Shown here piece after piece: positions 10,985 to 21,247 of a DNA stretch of 64,000 bases. The DNA lies in NCBI RefSeq assembly GCF_040869045.1, contig NC_090319.1, forward strand, positions 52,424,779 through 52,488,778. Reading direction: 5' to 3'. Below the pieces are notes generated by a model. The model was not told where the DNA came from and made no database searches. It saw only the letters and a program-made list of their open reading frames with translations. Position 1 is the stretch's first letter. Each line of letters begins with the position of its first letter. Both the position numbers and the translations under genes were made by a program. The stretch comes from Eurosta solidaginis (Eukaryota; Arthropoda; Insecta; Diptera; Tephritidae).

Positions 10985-11620
10985 GAGTGCGAAAGTTTTT
11001 AACTTCTCTGTCTTCTTCTAAGCTTCAGTCTCAGCGTCAGGTTATATCTTATTCAAAGTTTCACTCTCCCTCCTGCACAGATTTAGTTTCAGAGTAAGGC
11101 TATCTCTTACCCTATTCCTCAGTTTCTTTCTCCTCCTCAGTAGGACCTCATTATCAGAATAAGTCTCTCCATCTCAGTATCTGGCTAAACCTACTCCAAT
11201 TATCAGTAACTCTGTCCTTCGTAGTTGAGATCTTAGTACCAGTTTAAGTCTCAGTATATTTCTCCTTCTCAGTTGCACTCTCAATATCAGGTTAATTCTC
11301 CATTTTTGTCTTCGCCTCAGATGATATCTTAACTCTTCTAAAGTATCAGTCTGTGTATTTGTCTTTGTCTCCTTCTCAGTTGCTATCTCGGCCTCAGCCA
11401 ACAAGTACTGAGTCTGTATACTTTCCACTTGTTGTTGCGCTAAGCCTCGTCCTATATGTGCTTCTCAGTTTGCAGTATCTTTCTCAGATGCAGTCTCCTC
11501 TCACATAAACACTTGGTCCTTGTCTCCCACCGCCTCAGTCCTTCTTAAAATCTCACTCTCTGTCTCTCGTCGTCTCGGTTCTTCCAAAAATTGCAGCCTC
11601 TGTCTTGTTGCTAATTGCCG
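10985..11620. repeat. Degenerate CT-rich repeat tract (CTCAGT-type)
   Basis: The motif TCTCAGT or CCTCAG with short spacers recurs dozens of times with no fixed period. It is low-complexity with no coding content; the 84-codon minus-strand Glu/Arg/Thr-rich frame at 11174-11428 is a by-product of it. A weaker stretch of the same type lies at about 10440-10630. Confidence 0.45.
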
Positions 11621-11709
11621 TCCCCGCCCCAATACACAATGGGTAAGTCTATCTACTTTTAAATTGCGGGCGTGCCAAGCCTCATCCTTTGTGCAAAGAG
11701 GATAAATAT

Positions 11710-12279
11710 TTTAACGAATATTAGTGACACTAAGTGATACCCACATCGCTATTCTGATGCTAAGTAAATGAAGTCAAAACAACAATAAAGCAGACAGTCA
11801 CTTGTATCTACGTAAAAGAATCAATCATTATGTCTACACATATGTACGTAAACGCAGCGGAGAAGCAACGCACAACTACATGCATATATCTAAGATACTC
11901 CCGAAAGTATGCAATAATTGTGCAAGTATCATTCACATATACACGCGCATGGGCTATGAGAGAAGCTATAAAATCGTGCATCTGTAGTTACAGATGAATT
12001 ATTTTATAGCTGATAACTAACTAGTAAGTTCTGGAAATAGAAGCGCCTAGAAATGTGTCAACAAGGGAACCGCACAGTACAAAAGCAGCAACAGTGGAGG
12101 TACGACAGTCGGTTTGATTTAAGCACGCTATCTGTCGAGCAATAGAAGTGTTATTTTGAAAGTAGTCTAATAAAGACCATTTTGCATTATCGAATATTGG
12201 AGTTATTTATTCAACAGTTTAGTGATTCGAACGTTAGCAGAAGGTTGCAAATAAGCGGAATTGCAGTAAATTCGTTATA
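11710..12279 (+). repeat. 5' LTR of gypsy-like copy 1
   Basis: It aligns to the 3' LTR at 27271-27800 and, more distantly, to the 580-bp LTRs of copy 2. The terminal TG and CA are both mutated (TT...TA). The TATA box reads TACAAAAG (about 12078) where the 3' LTR has TATAAAAG, so this promoter is probably weak or dead. AATAAAG near 12170 is the likely polyadenylation signal. A TTGGTGTCAGAAG primer-binding-like site follows at about 12280. Confidence 0.85.
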
Positions 12280-12338
12280 ATTGGTGTCAGAAGAGGAATT
12301 GTTGAATAAATTCCGAATATTTTGAATACACCTTGGAC

Positions 12339-12593
12339 ATGGCAAAGTTAAATGAATTAAGGATCCAGCAACTGAAAAAGGAGTTGGAGAACCTTGGATT
12401 GAATACAACCGGCAATAAGATCAAACTTCAAGCTCAGCTACGAGAGGTATTAGAGTCGGAAGGAATTAATGTAGATGAGTATGTCTTTTATCCTGATGTG
12501 GAAGCGCCAGCGACTAAAGTGGAAGAGAAGATAGAGACTCGGAATCCATTGGCAAGTGTTGACACTAACGCGATACTAGCAGTGTTGAACTAA
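12339..12593 (+). pseudogene. Gag N-terminus with SAP-like domain (copy 1)
   Basis: It opens with MAKLNELRIQQLKKELE and then the pattern GLNTTGNKIKLQAQLRE. This is a helix-loop-helix of SAP type (leucine-spaced helix, G-L-x-T-x-G-x-K, second helix ending in LRE), as in DNA-binding SAP domains. The start is ATG 12339, conserved in copy 2 (51089). The frame ends at TAA 12591-12593, where copy 2 continues, so gag is broken here. The SAP assignment is by motif only. A role in binding DNA or chromatin by gag is inference. Confidence 0.65.
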
Positions 12594-12926
12594 ATGTCGT
12601 CACAAATGTCATCACAATTGGAATCCCAGGAAAACCGTATAACGTCCAAGATTGAAGCACAAGAAACGCGCATTTCAGAAATGTCGTCACAAATATACCC
12701 GATATGGCATTCCAACTGGAATCGCAGGAAACCCGTATAACATCACAATTTGAAGAACAGAAGACATATTTGGCATCTCAACTGGAATAGCAAGAGGCGC
12801 GTATATCTGAAATGTCGGCACAAATTTCGGAACAGGTATCATCGCAGCTCTTTGTGAAACTGGAAGAGCAGGAAGAGCAAAAATTTTACAACTCGAGGAC
12901 AAAATTGATGCCGAGATAAAAGCGTT
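12594..12926 (+). pseudogene. Gag coiled-coil region, broken (copy 1)
   Basis: The repeated coding pattern for SQLESQE/TRIS-type 11-residue units is visible (MSSQ, ESQENRI, IEAQETRI), matching copy 2 at 51345-51720. There are stops and frame changes. It ends at the BEL insertion, and its last bases GCGTT (12922-12926) are duplicated at 25560-25564. Confidence 0.65.
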
Positions 12927-13453
12927 TGTTTAGGCCACAGGCCTAAATATATCTCCCCTCCCTCGTAACATAATTTTCTTCGTTTACTACCACATATGCA
13001 TGCTTGTGATCACTAATACACACGGGCGTGTGTGAGTGGTAGTACGCATGTATCTTAGAGTTTTACCGCTGTGAGCCCGCGGTATAGCAACTTTGTTGCC
13101 GGGAAACCCAACGAAGGAGCTGTATCTCGGGTTCATCGGCTCATGTCGCAAAGAGGCTCGTCCTCTTTTGATCCAGCAGCCAGCAAAGGAACACGTAATC
13201 GCCCGTTCACGTAAGTTGTCAAATTCATAAAATAATTTCCGAAAATATCTTTACCATTTTCATTTTCACAACATCTGTTAATAAATTTCCTTAACACTTG
13301 TTGTATTTATACATATTGAATAAAAAAAACACTGTGAATTCTCTTGTATTAATACGAAACCCTTTTTGGTGTTTTTATTTTCTTATTTTTTTCGCCTTAA
13401 CTATTATTTAACAAATACGTGGGTGCGCGCCGTTGCCACCACGCATTTGTTCA
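12927..13453 (+). repeat. 5' LTR of the BEL/Pao element
   Basis: It starts with a perfect palindrome TTTAGGCC-ACA-GGCCTAAA (12929-12947), then U3. GTAAGT at 13211-13216 is a good splice-donor match. The 3' end contains TACGTGGGTGCGCGCC, part of a 28-bp block found again in the leader. Confidence 0.95.
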
Positions 13454-14720
13454 TGGTCCTTACCACGCCGGTAAGAAGAGCCAATCACCAAGAACTACAG
13501 TCCACTCCACTCCCTAGGCAATTAAATCGAGGAAGAAGAGATTTACAATAGTGATAATATATTCATCAGCAATTGGCATACACAAACAGATTTGAGCGAC
13601 ATCCAACCTCCAAACAACATCAACAACACCGACAATCCACAAAAGTCAATCTACTAATCCGGATCAGCAATTTATTGAAAGGTACGTGGTTTGAAAATAT
13701 TCCGTGCTAGGTAGGGTTTTCCTTTTCACTTTTAATAAAATTTCACAAAATAAAATTACAAATTACAAAGTGACTTTTTTATATGTAATAGTGCAAGTGA
13801 TTTTGTTTTTTTTCCGTGAAGTGAGAAGTCTCATCTTGTGCAAAAATTTGAAAAAGGCGCTTAACGCAGTTATTTAAAGTTTGTGCAACACGCCTTGTGA
13901 CTATCCGGAACTATCCCCCACCAGCGGTAAGATTTTCCGGACACAGCTCAAGGTAGCACAACACTGCTCTAAAAGGTTAACATAACCTCAAACACCGATT
14001 TGCGTCACTTTTCGATTTTCACCTTTGCAGGATTTATCTGAAAAAATTAATTTAATCCACTGCACAAAAATTCGATTTGTTAAGGTTGCTTATTCAGAAA
14101 CCTGTAAATTTATTTTAGGCGCACATTTAATTAAATAAAATTTTCTCCCACATAAAAATCACTTGCACTTATTTACACGGGCAATACGTTTGCAATTTAG
14201 TTTGGTGCTATAGTACAAAGTGCACTTAGTTACATACACATATATTGTTGTTGTTGTTTGGGTGGCCAAAAGGCTTATTTCCTGTTCAATTTTTTAAAAA
14301 TTGAATTATTTTTATTTTTCACTTGCGGCAATACACAAATCAGTTTTTGACTGATCTAATTTTTTGTGATACAAAAGATCACAGCCCTTGGTTAAATTAC
14401 CAAAAAAGTCCATAACGAACGTTCATACATTTCTTTATTTTTTCACTAACACCACTTTCTTCACTAGCCATTACTTATTGGCTTACACAAGTCATTGGCA
14501 CATCTGCATTAGAGCATTCTTTGAATAATTACGTGGGTGCGCGCCGTTGCCACCACGAAAATTGCACATTCTTTAAATTAATTCCTAGCTTTCTCGCAAG
14601 CTTCGAGGCCACTTCCTCGAGAGATCTCTCTCAAACACAGTCCTTCGTTTCAGTTCATTTTCACTCAATACTCTCTGCAAAGGCAATTAATCAATTAATA
14701 TTTCAATAAATTTTCATATA
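13454..14720 (+). other. BEL 5' leader between LTR and gag-pol
   Basis: It begins TGGTCCTTACC directly after the LTR, which fits a primer-binding site (TGG complements the CCA end of a tRNA); the tRNA was not identified. AAAG|GTACGT at 13678-13687 and CACCTTTGCAG at about 14021-14031 are donor- and acceptor-like sites that could define an intron. A 28-bp copy of the LTR end lies at 14530-14557. The 62-codon frame at 14521-14709 is not supported as a gene. Confidence 0.6.
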
Positions 14721-17700
14721 ATGGATACCTATACACGCCAAGCAGATGCAGTGACGGAGTATGAAAATGACTTCAACGACATGTCACCTTCACAACACAG
14801 TAAACACTCCCTAATATACCAAAGGGATGAGTTAAAAACTCTGTGGGAAGCTACGAAGGTGACATACGAAAAGCTCTTAGGTTCATCAGAGCTTGATTCA
14901 AAGGACTTATCGGCTATCAAGAAGAAGCATAAAATGTGCTATTTCAGCTTCCTAAAGTGTCAGGCGGCAATAGCTGAGCTTTTGGAAAATTTTGAAAAGA
15001 AAGATAAGAAAGTAGATGTCTCAGATAATATGGAATATCATGTGCGCCTGCCAGCATGTGATACGGATATTTTCAAAGGTGACTATATTTCATGGCCGTC
15101 TTTTAGGGACATGTTCACTGCCATATATATTAATAATAGTAAACTCCATGCAGTGCAAAAACTATACTATTTAAGGCAAAAAACTCAAGGGGAGGCCAAA
15201 GAGATAGTGGAACGGTGTTCCTTAACAACAGACGGTTTCGATACAGCGTGGAAAAATTTATGTGACCGATACGAAAACAAACGTATCTTGGTCAATGCTC
15301 AATTAAAAATTCTTTTTAGTTTAAAAGCAGTTGAGAGCGAATGCGGTAGCTCCATTAAAAAACTGCAACGTGAAATAAACAATTGTATCTCAGCGCTTCA
15401 ATGTCACAAGATTGACATATCAAACTGGGATGCAATTCTAACGTATTTGTGCTCCACAAAACTGCCAGAAACCACACTGGCTCTATGGGAACAAACCATA
15501 GAAAATAAAACAGAAATTTCAAAATGGGCAGATATGGATAAATTCTTATCCAGCAGATTCCAAACGTTGGAAACTGTCGTAGATATAAGAGGGGATACGG
15601 TTTCAAAACCCTCTAAGCCACATGCTTCTCGTTCCTCGGCAGATACATCGTCGAAACGATTAGGGTCCTACCAGGCAAGTGCAACAGTAGCCAAACCTAC
15701 GTGTAAGATGTGCAAAAGTCCTGCACATCGAATTTCAAAGTGTGAAAAGTTCTTACGTTTAACACCCAATAAACGGTTTGAGCAAATTAAGAGCAGCCGT
15801 GGGTGTATAAACTGCCTTTCTGCTGGCCATTCGGTGACAAAGTGCACCAGTCAAATGAACTGTGCCACATGTCATTTAAGACATCATACGCTGCTTCATA
15901 TTTCGAATCAGCCAAAACCAACAAATACTTCCGACACTATCGGAGCATCCACCTCACGGGAAGCTCAAATACGACGCAATGCGGAAAGAGAAAACTCTCC
16001 GATTAATAATGTGAACTCATGTTTCGCAAACACAAATAAAGGGGTATTACTAGGGACAGCTCAGGTCAAGATTCATTTTAATGGTGTTGACTATTCGGCG
16101 AGAGCCCTAATAGACTCGGGATCTGAATGTTCATTCATTACCGAGAAACTAAAGCGCAGAATTAATCTGCCATCCAAACACCTGCATGCCCAAGTTTCGG
16201 GCATCAATAATACAATGTCGGCACAAGTAAAAGAAGCGTGCAACATACAACTGCGGTCACCAACCGACCCATTAATCGAGATCAATACGATCATGCTGGT
16301 TTTACCACAACTGACAGGGAATCTTCCAACTTGCCGAATAAATGCAATGACTAGGCAAGCATTCCCTGACTTAGTACTGGCTGACAAAAGATTCTTTGTC
16401 AATGAGCCAGTCGACTTAATTCTGGGCGGAGACATATACCCCCAAATTATGCTAGGCGGTATCAGGAAGGACGTGCTAAACACATTAATAGCACAGGAAA
16501 CGGTGTTCGGCTGGATTTTGACAGGCCGGACAGATGCGGTTGATACAAATAAGACCCTAGTTTCATATTTCAATGAGGTCACTTTAGATAAACAATTGGC
16601 GGCTTTTTGGGAGATAGAGGAAATTCCAAAGAAAAGGAGCATCAATAACGATGACACTTACTGCGAGGAGCTATACAAATCCACAACAGTTCGGAACAAC
16701 GATGGCAAATACGTAGTCTCCTTACCCTTTAGGAAAGAGTTTAACTTAGGCCCCTCATTAAGAAGTGCGTGCTCTCAATTCTATCGCAACGAGACACGAC
16801 TTGCGAAAAACCCAGTCCTTCAAACGGAATACAACAGAGTTGTATCCGAATATGAAACTTTAGGGCACATGAAACAAATAGGCAATATTTCGCCAGACTC
16901 AAATGACTGTTACTTCCTACCTCACCATGCTGTTATAAAGGAGGGAAGTACAACGACAAAAGTCAGAGTCGTATTTAATGCATCTTGTCCTACCACTAAT
17001 GGCAAAAGTCTAAATGATGCCTTATATCCAGGTCCGATTCTTCAATCCGACCTGACAGTTCTTATACTACGTTGGCGGCTGTTCAAATACGTATTTAACA
17101 GCGACATAGAGAAAATGTATCGCCAAATATGGGTCAATGAAGACCAAACAAAATATCAGCGAATCATATTTCGCAAATGCCCCAAAAACCCAATTAACAT
17201 TTATGAATTGAAAACGGTAACCTTTGGGGTTAATTGTGCTCCGTATCTTGCGATTCGAACGCTGCACCAACTAGCTGATGACGTGGAGGCATCGCATCCA
17301 ATGGCAGCAGATATACTGCGAAATTGCATGTACGTTGATGACGTACTCGCCGGTGGACACAGCATCGAAATTGCAACCAAGGCAAGGGACGAAATATCAT
17401 TGGCATTGCAATCGGCAGGTTTCCCATTGCGAAAATGGACGTCCAACTGCAAGAAAATCCTACAGGGTATACCGAAGCAACACCTATTAAGCGAGGACTT
17501 TCTTGAGTTTGAAGACACCAGCATGGTAAAAGCACTCGGTATCAGGTGGAACGCCCATTTCGACTACTTTTACTTCACAGCGAAACCCTTTGACAATAAC
17601 CACGCCGTAACAAAAAGGTCAATACTTTCTGCGATCGCAAAACTTTTCGACCCTCTTGGCTGGCTGGCACCAGTCGTAATTGTAGCCAAAATAATAATGC

Positions 17701-19910
17701 AAAATATTTGGTTGGAAGGGACAGGCTGGGATGAAGATGTGTCTGAAACTACTCTACATCGGTGGCAATCATTCATGACGGACTACGAAAAGATCAACGA
17801 TATACGCATACCGCGATGGGTTCACTACACATTGAAGGACAATGTCGAAATACATGGATTCAGCGATGCCTCGGAAAAAGCATATGCCGCCACTGTTTTC
17901 CTGAGGGTACAAACAAAGGATCAAGTCTTCACCAACCTGTTGATGGCCAAAACGAGAGTAGCCCCGGTCAAAACCATATCATTGCCACGACTGGAACTCT
18001 GCGGCGCAGTCCTACTTGCAGAAATTATAGAGTCGGCCATAGAAAATATGCAACTTTCAAACATTAAAGTAACCCTTTGGACAGATTCGACTATAGTACT
18101 GGCGTGGATCCGAAAACCACCATGTTCGTGGTCAACGTTCGTGGCACATCGAATAACTAAAATCATCGATAAAGTAGGAGGCAAGGTATGGCGGCACGTA
18201 GACTCCGCGTCAAATCCTGCAGATTTGGCGAGCAGAGGCCTCTACGCTTCGGATCTAATCGACAATTCTTTGTGGTGGCAGGGACCTTCTTGGTTACAAG
18301 AAGACAACGAAAATTGGCCAACACAAGAAGAAGATTACAATACAAATATGGAGGAAAAGAGGGTGAAAGTTCATACAACTTCGGTCAAAAATAACTTTGA
18401 TATTCTAGATAGGTTTTCCGATTTACCAAGGGCCTTGCGGGTTATATCCTATATTCTTCGGTTTTTCCAGAATACGCACCCAACAACTAAAGCCTCCTTT
18501 AAAAGGGATTCTCATTCGATAGCTCCTGACGAAATAGAAAAAACAACACGAAGATTGATAACCATATGCCAGAGGCAACATTATCAAGAAGAGTACGCAA
18601 ATTTGAAGTCAGGAAAACTTATAAATGGGAAGAGTGAGATTTTACCCCTGAACCCATATATAGATGAAGAAGGCATCATTCGAACTGGGGGGCGGACAGG
18701 GGCATCGAAAGACATGTCCCATAATGAAAGTCATCCCATTATTCTTCCTTACACTTGCAGGTTATCCAGACTTATAGTCCAATCCTCTCATGAGACCACC
18801 CTGCATGGAGGGAACCAGCTGATGCTACGTCATATCCGCACTCAGTACTGGATCCCACGTGTTAAAATAATGATAAGGTCGGTTATCCACAACTGCAAAG
18901 TCTGCACTATTTACAGGAAGCGGACACAAACGCAACTTATGGGGATCCTTCCGAAGGAGCGCACCACCTTTTCTAGGGCCTTCACCAACACCGGGGTAGA
19001 TTTCGCGGGACCATTCGATATAAAATCCTACAGAGGGAGGGGATGTCGAATTTCGAAAGGATACGTCTGCCTGTTTGTCTGCTTTTCGACGAAAGCCATC
19101 CATCTAGAAGCGACAAACGACCTTAGTACCGGGTCCTTCCTAGCTGCCTTCGCCAGATTCGTATCCAGACGAGGCTGTCCAAAAAACGTTTACTCCGACA
19201 ATGGTACTAACTTTGTCGGAGCTTCTCGATCTTTACGATCCGAGTTTAAAGCATTTCTGCGTGAAGCAAGGAACGGAACGTTGACTAAATATAGCCATCA
19301 CATTATAGAATGGCATTTTATACCGCCAAGCGCTCCTCACATGGGAGGTTTGTGGGAAGCGGGGGTAAAAAGTTTTAAGACCCACTTTAAAAAGCTCGCG
19401 TCCGATCATAAATATACTCTCGAAGAGTTTACAACCCTCTTATGTCGAATTGAGGCCTGCCTCAACTCGAGACCTCTAAGTCCCTCATCCAACGACCCTT
19501 CCGACCTGGAGCCGCTTACTCCAGGCCATTTCCTCGTAGGTGGGCATCTTTTAGCTCCACCTGAACTCGACTGTAGTGAAAACCCTGCCTCCATTGTAAA
19601 CCGATGGCAAAAGATGAAAGCCCTTCATCAGACCTTTTGCAAAAGATGGAAATCGGAATATCTCACCGAGATCCAGAAACGGTATAAATGGAAACATCCA
19701 CAATCCAACTTAAAACCCGGGGACCTAGTCGTCATCAAGGAGGATAATCTACAACCGAACGAGTGGAAAATGGGGAGAGTCGTCAACACACACCCAGGCT
19801 CCGATAGCCGTGTACGTGTTGTTGACGTTCATACAATGAAGGGACAAATTACCCGACCAATCGCGAAACTGGTACTACTTCCGCCCAACTACAACGAAAA
19901 TGAACTTTAA
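14721..19910 (+). CDS. BEL/Pao gag-pol polyprotein, intact (1729 aa)
   Basis: A single open frame from ATG 14721. Domains in order: gag (DUF1759-type) about residues 115-270 with FKGDYISWPSFRDMF; cysteine/histidine knuckles from C328 (CKMCKSPAHRISKC, then CINCLSAGHSVTKC); a DUF1758-type retropepsin with active-site IDSGS at D465; RT with YVDD at 871-874; RNase H (Pao peptidase A17-type region) with GFSDAS at D1049; integrase with an HHCC zinc finger starting near H1357, catalytic D1427 (GVDFAGP), D1493 (YSDNGTNF) and E1546 (MGGLWEAG); and a C-terminal DUF5641-type domain with KPGDLVVIKED. All catalytic residues I can check are present. Gag and pol are fused in one frame, as usual in BEL. It makes the particle and the enzymes for reverse transcription and integration. 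Transcription is expected from the 5' LTR. Confidence 0.95.
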   Translation: MDTYTRQADAVTEYENDFNDMSPSQHSKHSLIYQRDELKTLWEATKVTYEKLLGSSELDSKDLSAIKKKHKMCYFSFLKCQAAIAELLENFEKKDKKVDVSDNMEYHVRLPACDTDIFKGDYISWPSFRDMFTAIYINNSKLHAVQKLYYLRQKTQGEAKEIVERCSLTTDGFDTAWKNLCDRYENKRILVNAQLKILFSLKAVESECGSSIKKLQREINNCISALQCHKIDISNWDAILTYLCSTKLPETTLALWEQTIENKTEISKWADMDKFLSSRFQTLETVVDIRGDTVSKPSKPHASRSSADTSSKRLGSYQASATVAKPTCKMCKSPAHRISKCEKFLRLTPNKRFEQIKSSRGCINCLSAGHSVTKCTSQMNCATCHLRHHTLLHISNQPKPTNTSDTIGASTSREAQIRRNAERENSPINNVNSCFANTNKGVLLGTAQVKIHFNGVDYSARALIDSGSECSFITEKLKRRINLPSKHLHAQVSGINNTMSAQVKEACNIQLRSPTDPLIEINTIMLVLPQLTGNLPTCRINAMTRQAFPDLVLADKRFFVNEPVDLILGGDIYPQIMLGGIRKDVLNTLIAQETVFGWILTGRTDAVDTNKTLVSYFNEVTLDKQLAAFWEIEEIPKKRSINNDDTYCEELYKSTTVRNNDGKYVVSLPFRKEFNLGPSLRSACSQFYRNETRLAKNPVLQTEYNRVVSEYETLGHMKQIGNISPDSNDCYFLPHHAVIKEGSTTTKVRVVFNASCPTTNGKSLNDALYPGPILQSDLTVLILRWRLFKYVFNSDIEKMYRQIWVNEDQTKYQRIIFRKCPKNPINIYELKTVTFGVNCAPYLAIRTLHQLADDVEASHPMAADILRNCMYVDDVLAGGHSIEIATKARDEISLALQSAGFPLRKWTSNCKKILQGIPKQHLLSEDFLEFEDTSMVKALGIRWNAHFDYFYFTAKPFDNNHAVTKRSILSAIAKLFDPLGWLAPVVIVAKIIMQNIWLEGTGWDEDVSETTLHRWQSFMTDYEKINDIRIPRWVHYTLKDNVEIHGFSDASEKAYAATVFLRVQTKDQVFTNLLMAKTRVAPVKTISLPRLELCGAVLLAEIIESAIENMQLSNIKVTLWTDSTIVLAWIRKPPCSWSTFVAHRITKIIDKVGGKVWRHVDSASNPADLASRGLYASDLIDNSLWWQGPSWLQEDNENWPTQEEDYNTNMEEKRVKVHTTSVKNNFDILDRFSDLPRALRVISYILRFFQNTHPTTKASFKRDSHSIAPDEIEKTTRRLITICQRQHYQEEYANLKSGKLINGKSEILPLNPYIDEEGIIRTGGRTGASKDMSHNESHPIILPYTCRLSRLIVQSSHETTLHGGNQLMLRHIRTQYWIPRVKIMIRSVIHNCKVCTIYRKRTQTQLMGILPKERTTFSRAFTNTGVDFAGPFDIKSYRGRGCRISKGYVCLFVCFSTKAIHLEATNDLSTGSFLAAFARFVSRRGCPKNVYSDNGTNFVGASRSLRSEFKAFLREARNGTLTKYSHHIIEWHFIPPSAPHMGGLWEAGVKSFKTHFKKLASDHKYTLEEFTTLLCRIEACLNSRPLSPSSNDPSDLEPLTPGHFLVGGHLLAPPELDCSENPASIVNRWQKMKALHQTFCKRWKSEYLTEIQKRYKWKHPQSNLKPGDLVVIKEDNLQPNEWKMGRVVNTHPGSDSRVRVVDVHTMKGQITRPIAKLVLLPPNYNENEL

Positions 19911-19944
19911 TAGTCCATATTCCTTATTCCCAAATAACCCAGCT

Positions 19945-20004
19945 CTCGTTCACCCCGAACGAGGCCAACAAACCAATAACCCAGCTCTCGTTCCCCAGAA
20001 CGAG
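19945..20004 (+). other. Two tandem perfect hairpins just after the pol stop
   Basis: CTCGTTC-ACCCC-GAACGAG (19945-19963) and CTCGTTC-CCCA-GAACGAG (19987-20004) are 7-bp perfect stems in a 42-bp direct duplication, 35 bp after the stop codon. The loop sequences differ while the stems are kept. They could act in the RNA (stability, packaging or 3' processing); that is inference. Confidence 0.6.
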
Positions 20005-21247
20005 GCCAACATACCCTAACGCAGATTCATTATCTGCCACAGAATCCGCACCCAAATCTCCCATATATGATATCCCATATGAACCAAACTTCGAAATTTA
20101 AAAGTATTTTCGAATAAGAAACTAATGTATCGTCGGGAGGAAAATGTACCTTAAATGTGATTATTCTTGAATACTCACTTATGATTCATATTTCGAACGT
20201 TTACTGGGTATAATACAAATTATTGGCAAAAGTTTCGATATATGATAGCGTCTACAGATTACATTTTCAGGGTTTTCATGCACGGAATCATCGGCTTTCT
20301 GAATTGTATTAGATGGAAAATATTCCATTTTATCATGCGTGCATTTTAGCGTAGTGTGTAATCAAACAACATCGTTCAGACTTTAAATTTGGAATCGAGC
20401 CCCTCTACCCAATCAGATAAATGTATAGGTTCCAAAACGCATATGGATGTGTTTGCCAATAACACGTCAGTTTATATGGAAATGTTTCTGCAATGTTCTG
20501 GTAGTCAATAAGAGTACTATTAAATTTGAATGTGCCAATCGTTCGTCCAAATTTCTTTTCGTATTCAAATACTTGTAACAAATCACAGCTGAGGTGATGT
20601 GGAAAAGCAGCCGAGCAGCAATTCTCCCTGATGGAGAAAAATACAAACATTGTCGCGTTTACCTACTTATATTCTACAATTTTTATGGAATTTAATTGCT
20701 GATATACAGCTTTCGATTGAAAACGGGCAAATTTTCACCGAGCGCCGCTTGTCTGTGCTCTTGACCACTGCGGCGCATATAAATCGTGTTTGATATTGAT
20801 CAAAGGTGTAGCGACCTCTGTGAGGAAAGTAAAATACAAATTGTCGTACCCACGCCCCCGAAGAGCCTAACATCACTTAACAAAATTTGAATTTTAAATG
20901 TTGTGACCCCCACACCCCTCGAATAATTATTTTACTACGCCACTGAACACTCGCATACACTGTGTTGCTAACTTTATTTAAAAACATATTCCCGCAACAA
21001 GGAAATCTTCCTCTTGGAGCCTCTCTACGGCATATTTTATGTAAGAATAATCTATAAATTTGATCATTTATTAAGATCGGTCTAAATCTCCTCCTCATCA
21101 TTAATAATTTTACCTTACATAAATTGGCTATCGGCATGCCCACATTTATTAAAAAAAAAAAAATAATAAAAAATATATCAAATATTTGCTAATTTTATTG
21201 ACATCAACTTTTGCAGTTTTTACAACCCTGCACAACCAATTTGGCTT
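20005..21247. other. BEL cargo, unassigned part
   Basis: No domain recognised. The minus strand from about 20947 down reads CAGTGGCGTAGTAAAATA, which resembles the CAGTGGCGTAG ends of some DNA transposons. No opposite end was located. AATAAA on the minus strand near 21190 lies where the 3' end of the zinc-finger gene would be. Confidence 0.4.

Noticed and set aside
17201..17535. Minus-strand frames of about 100 codons inside gag-pol
   Set aside because: Antisense shadows of the RT region; no domain.
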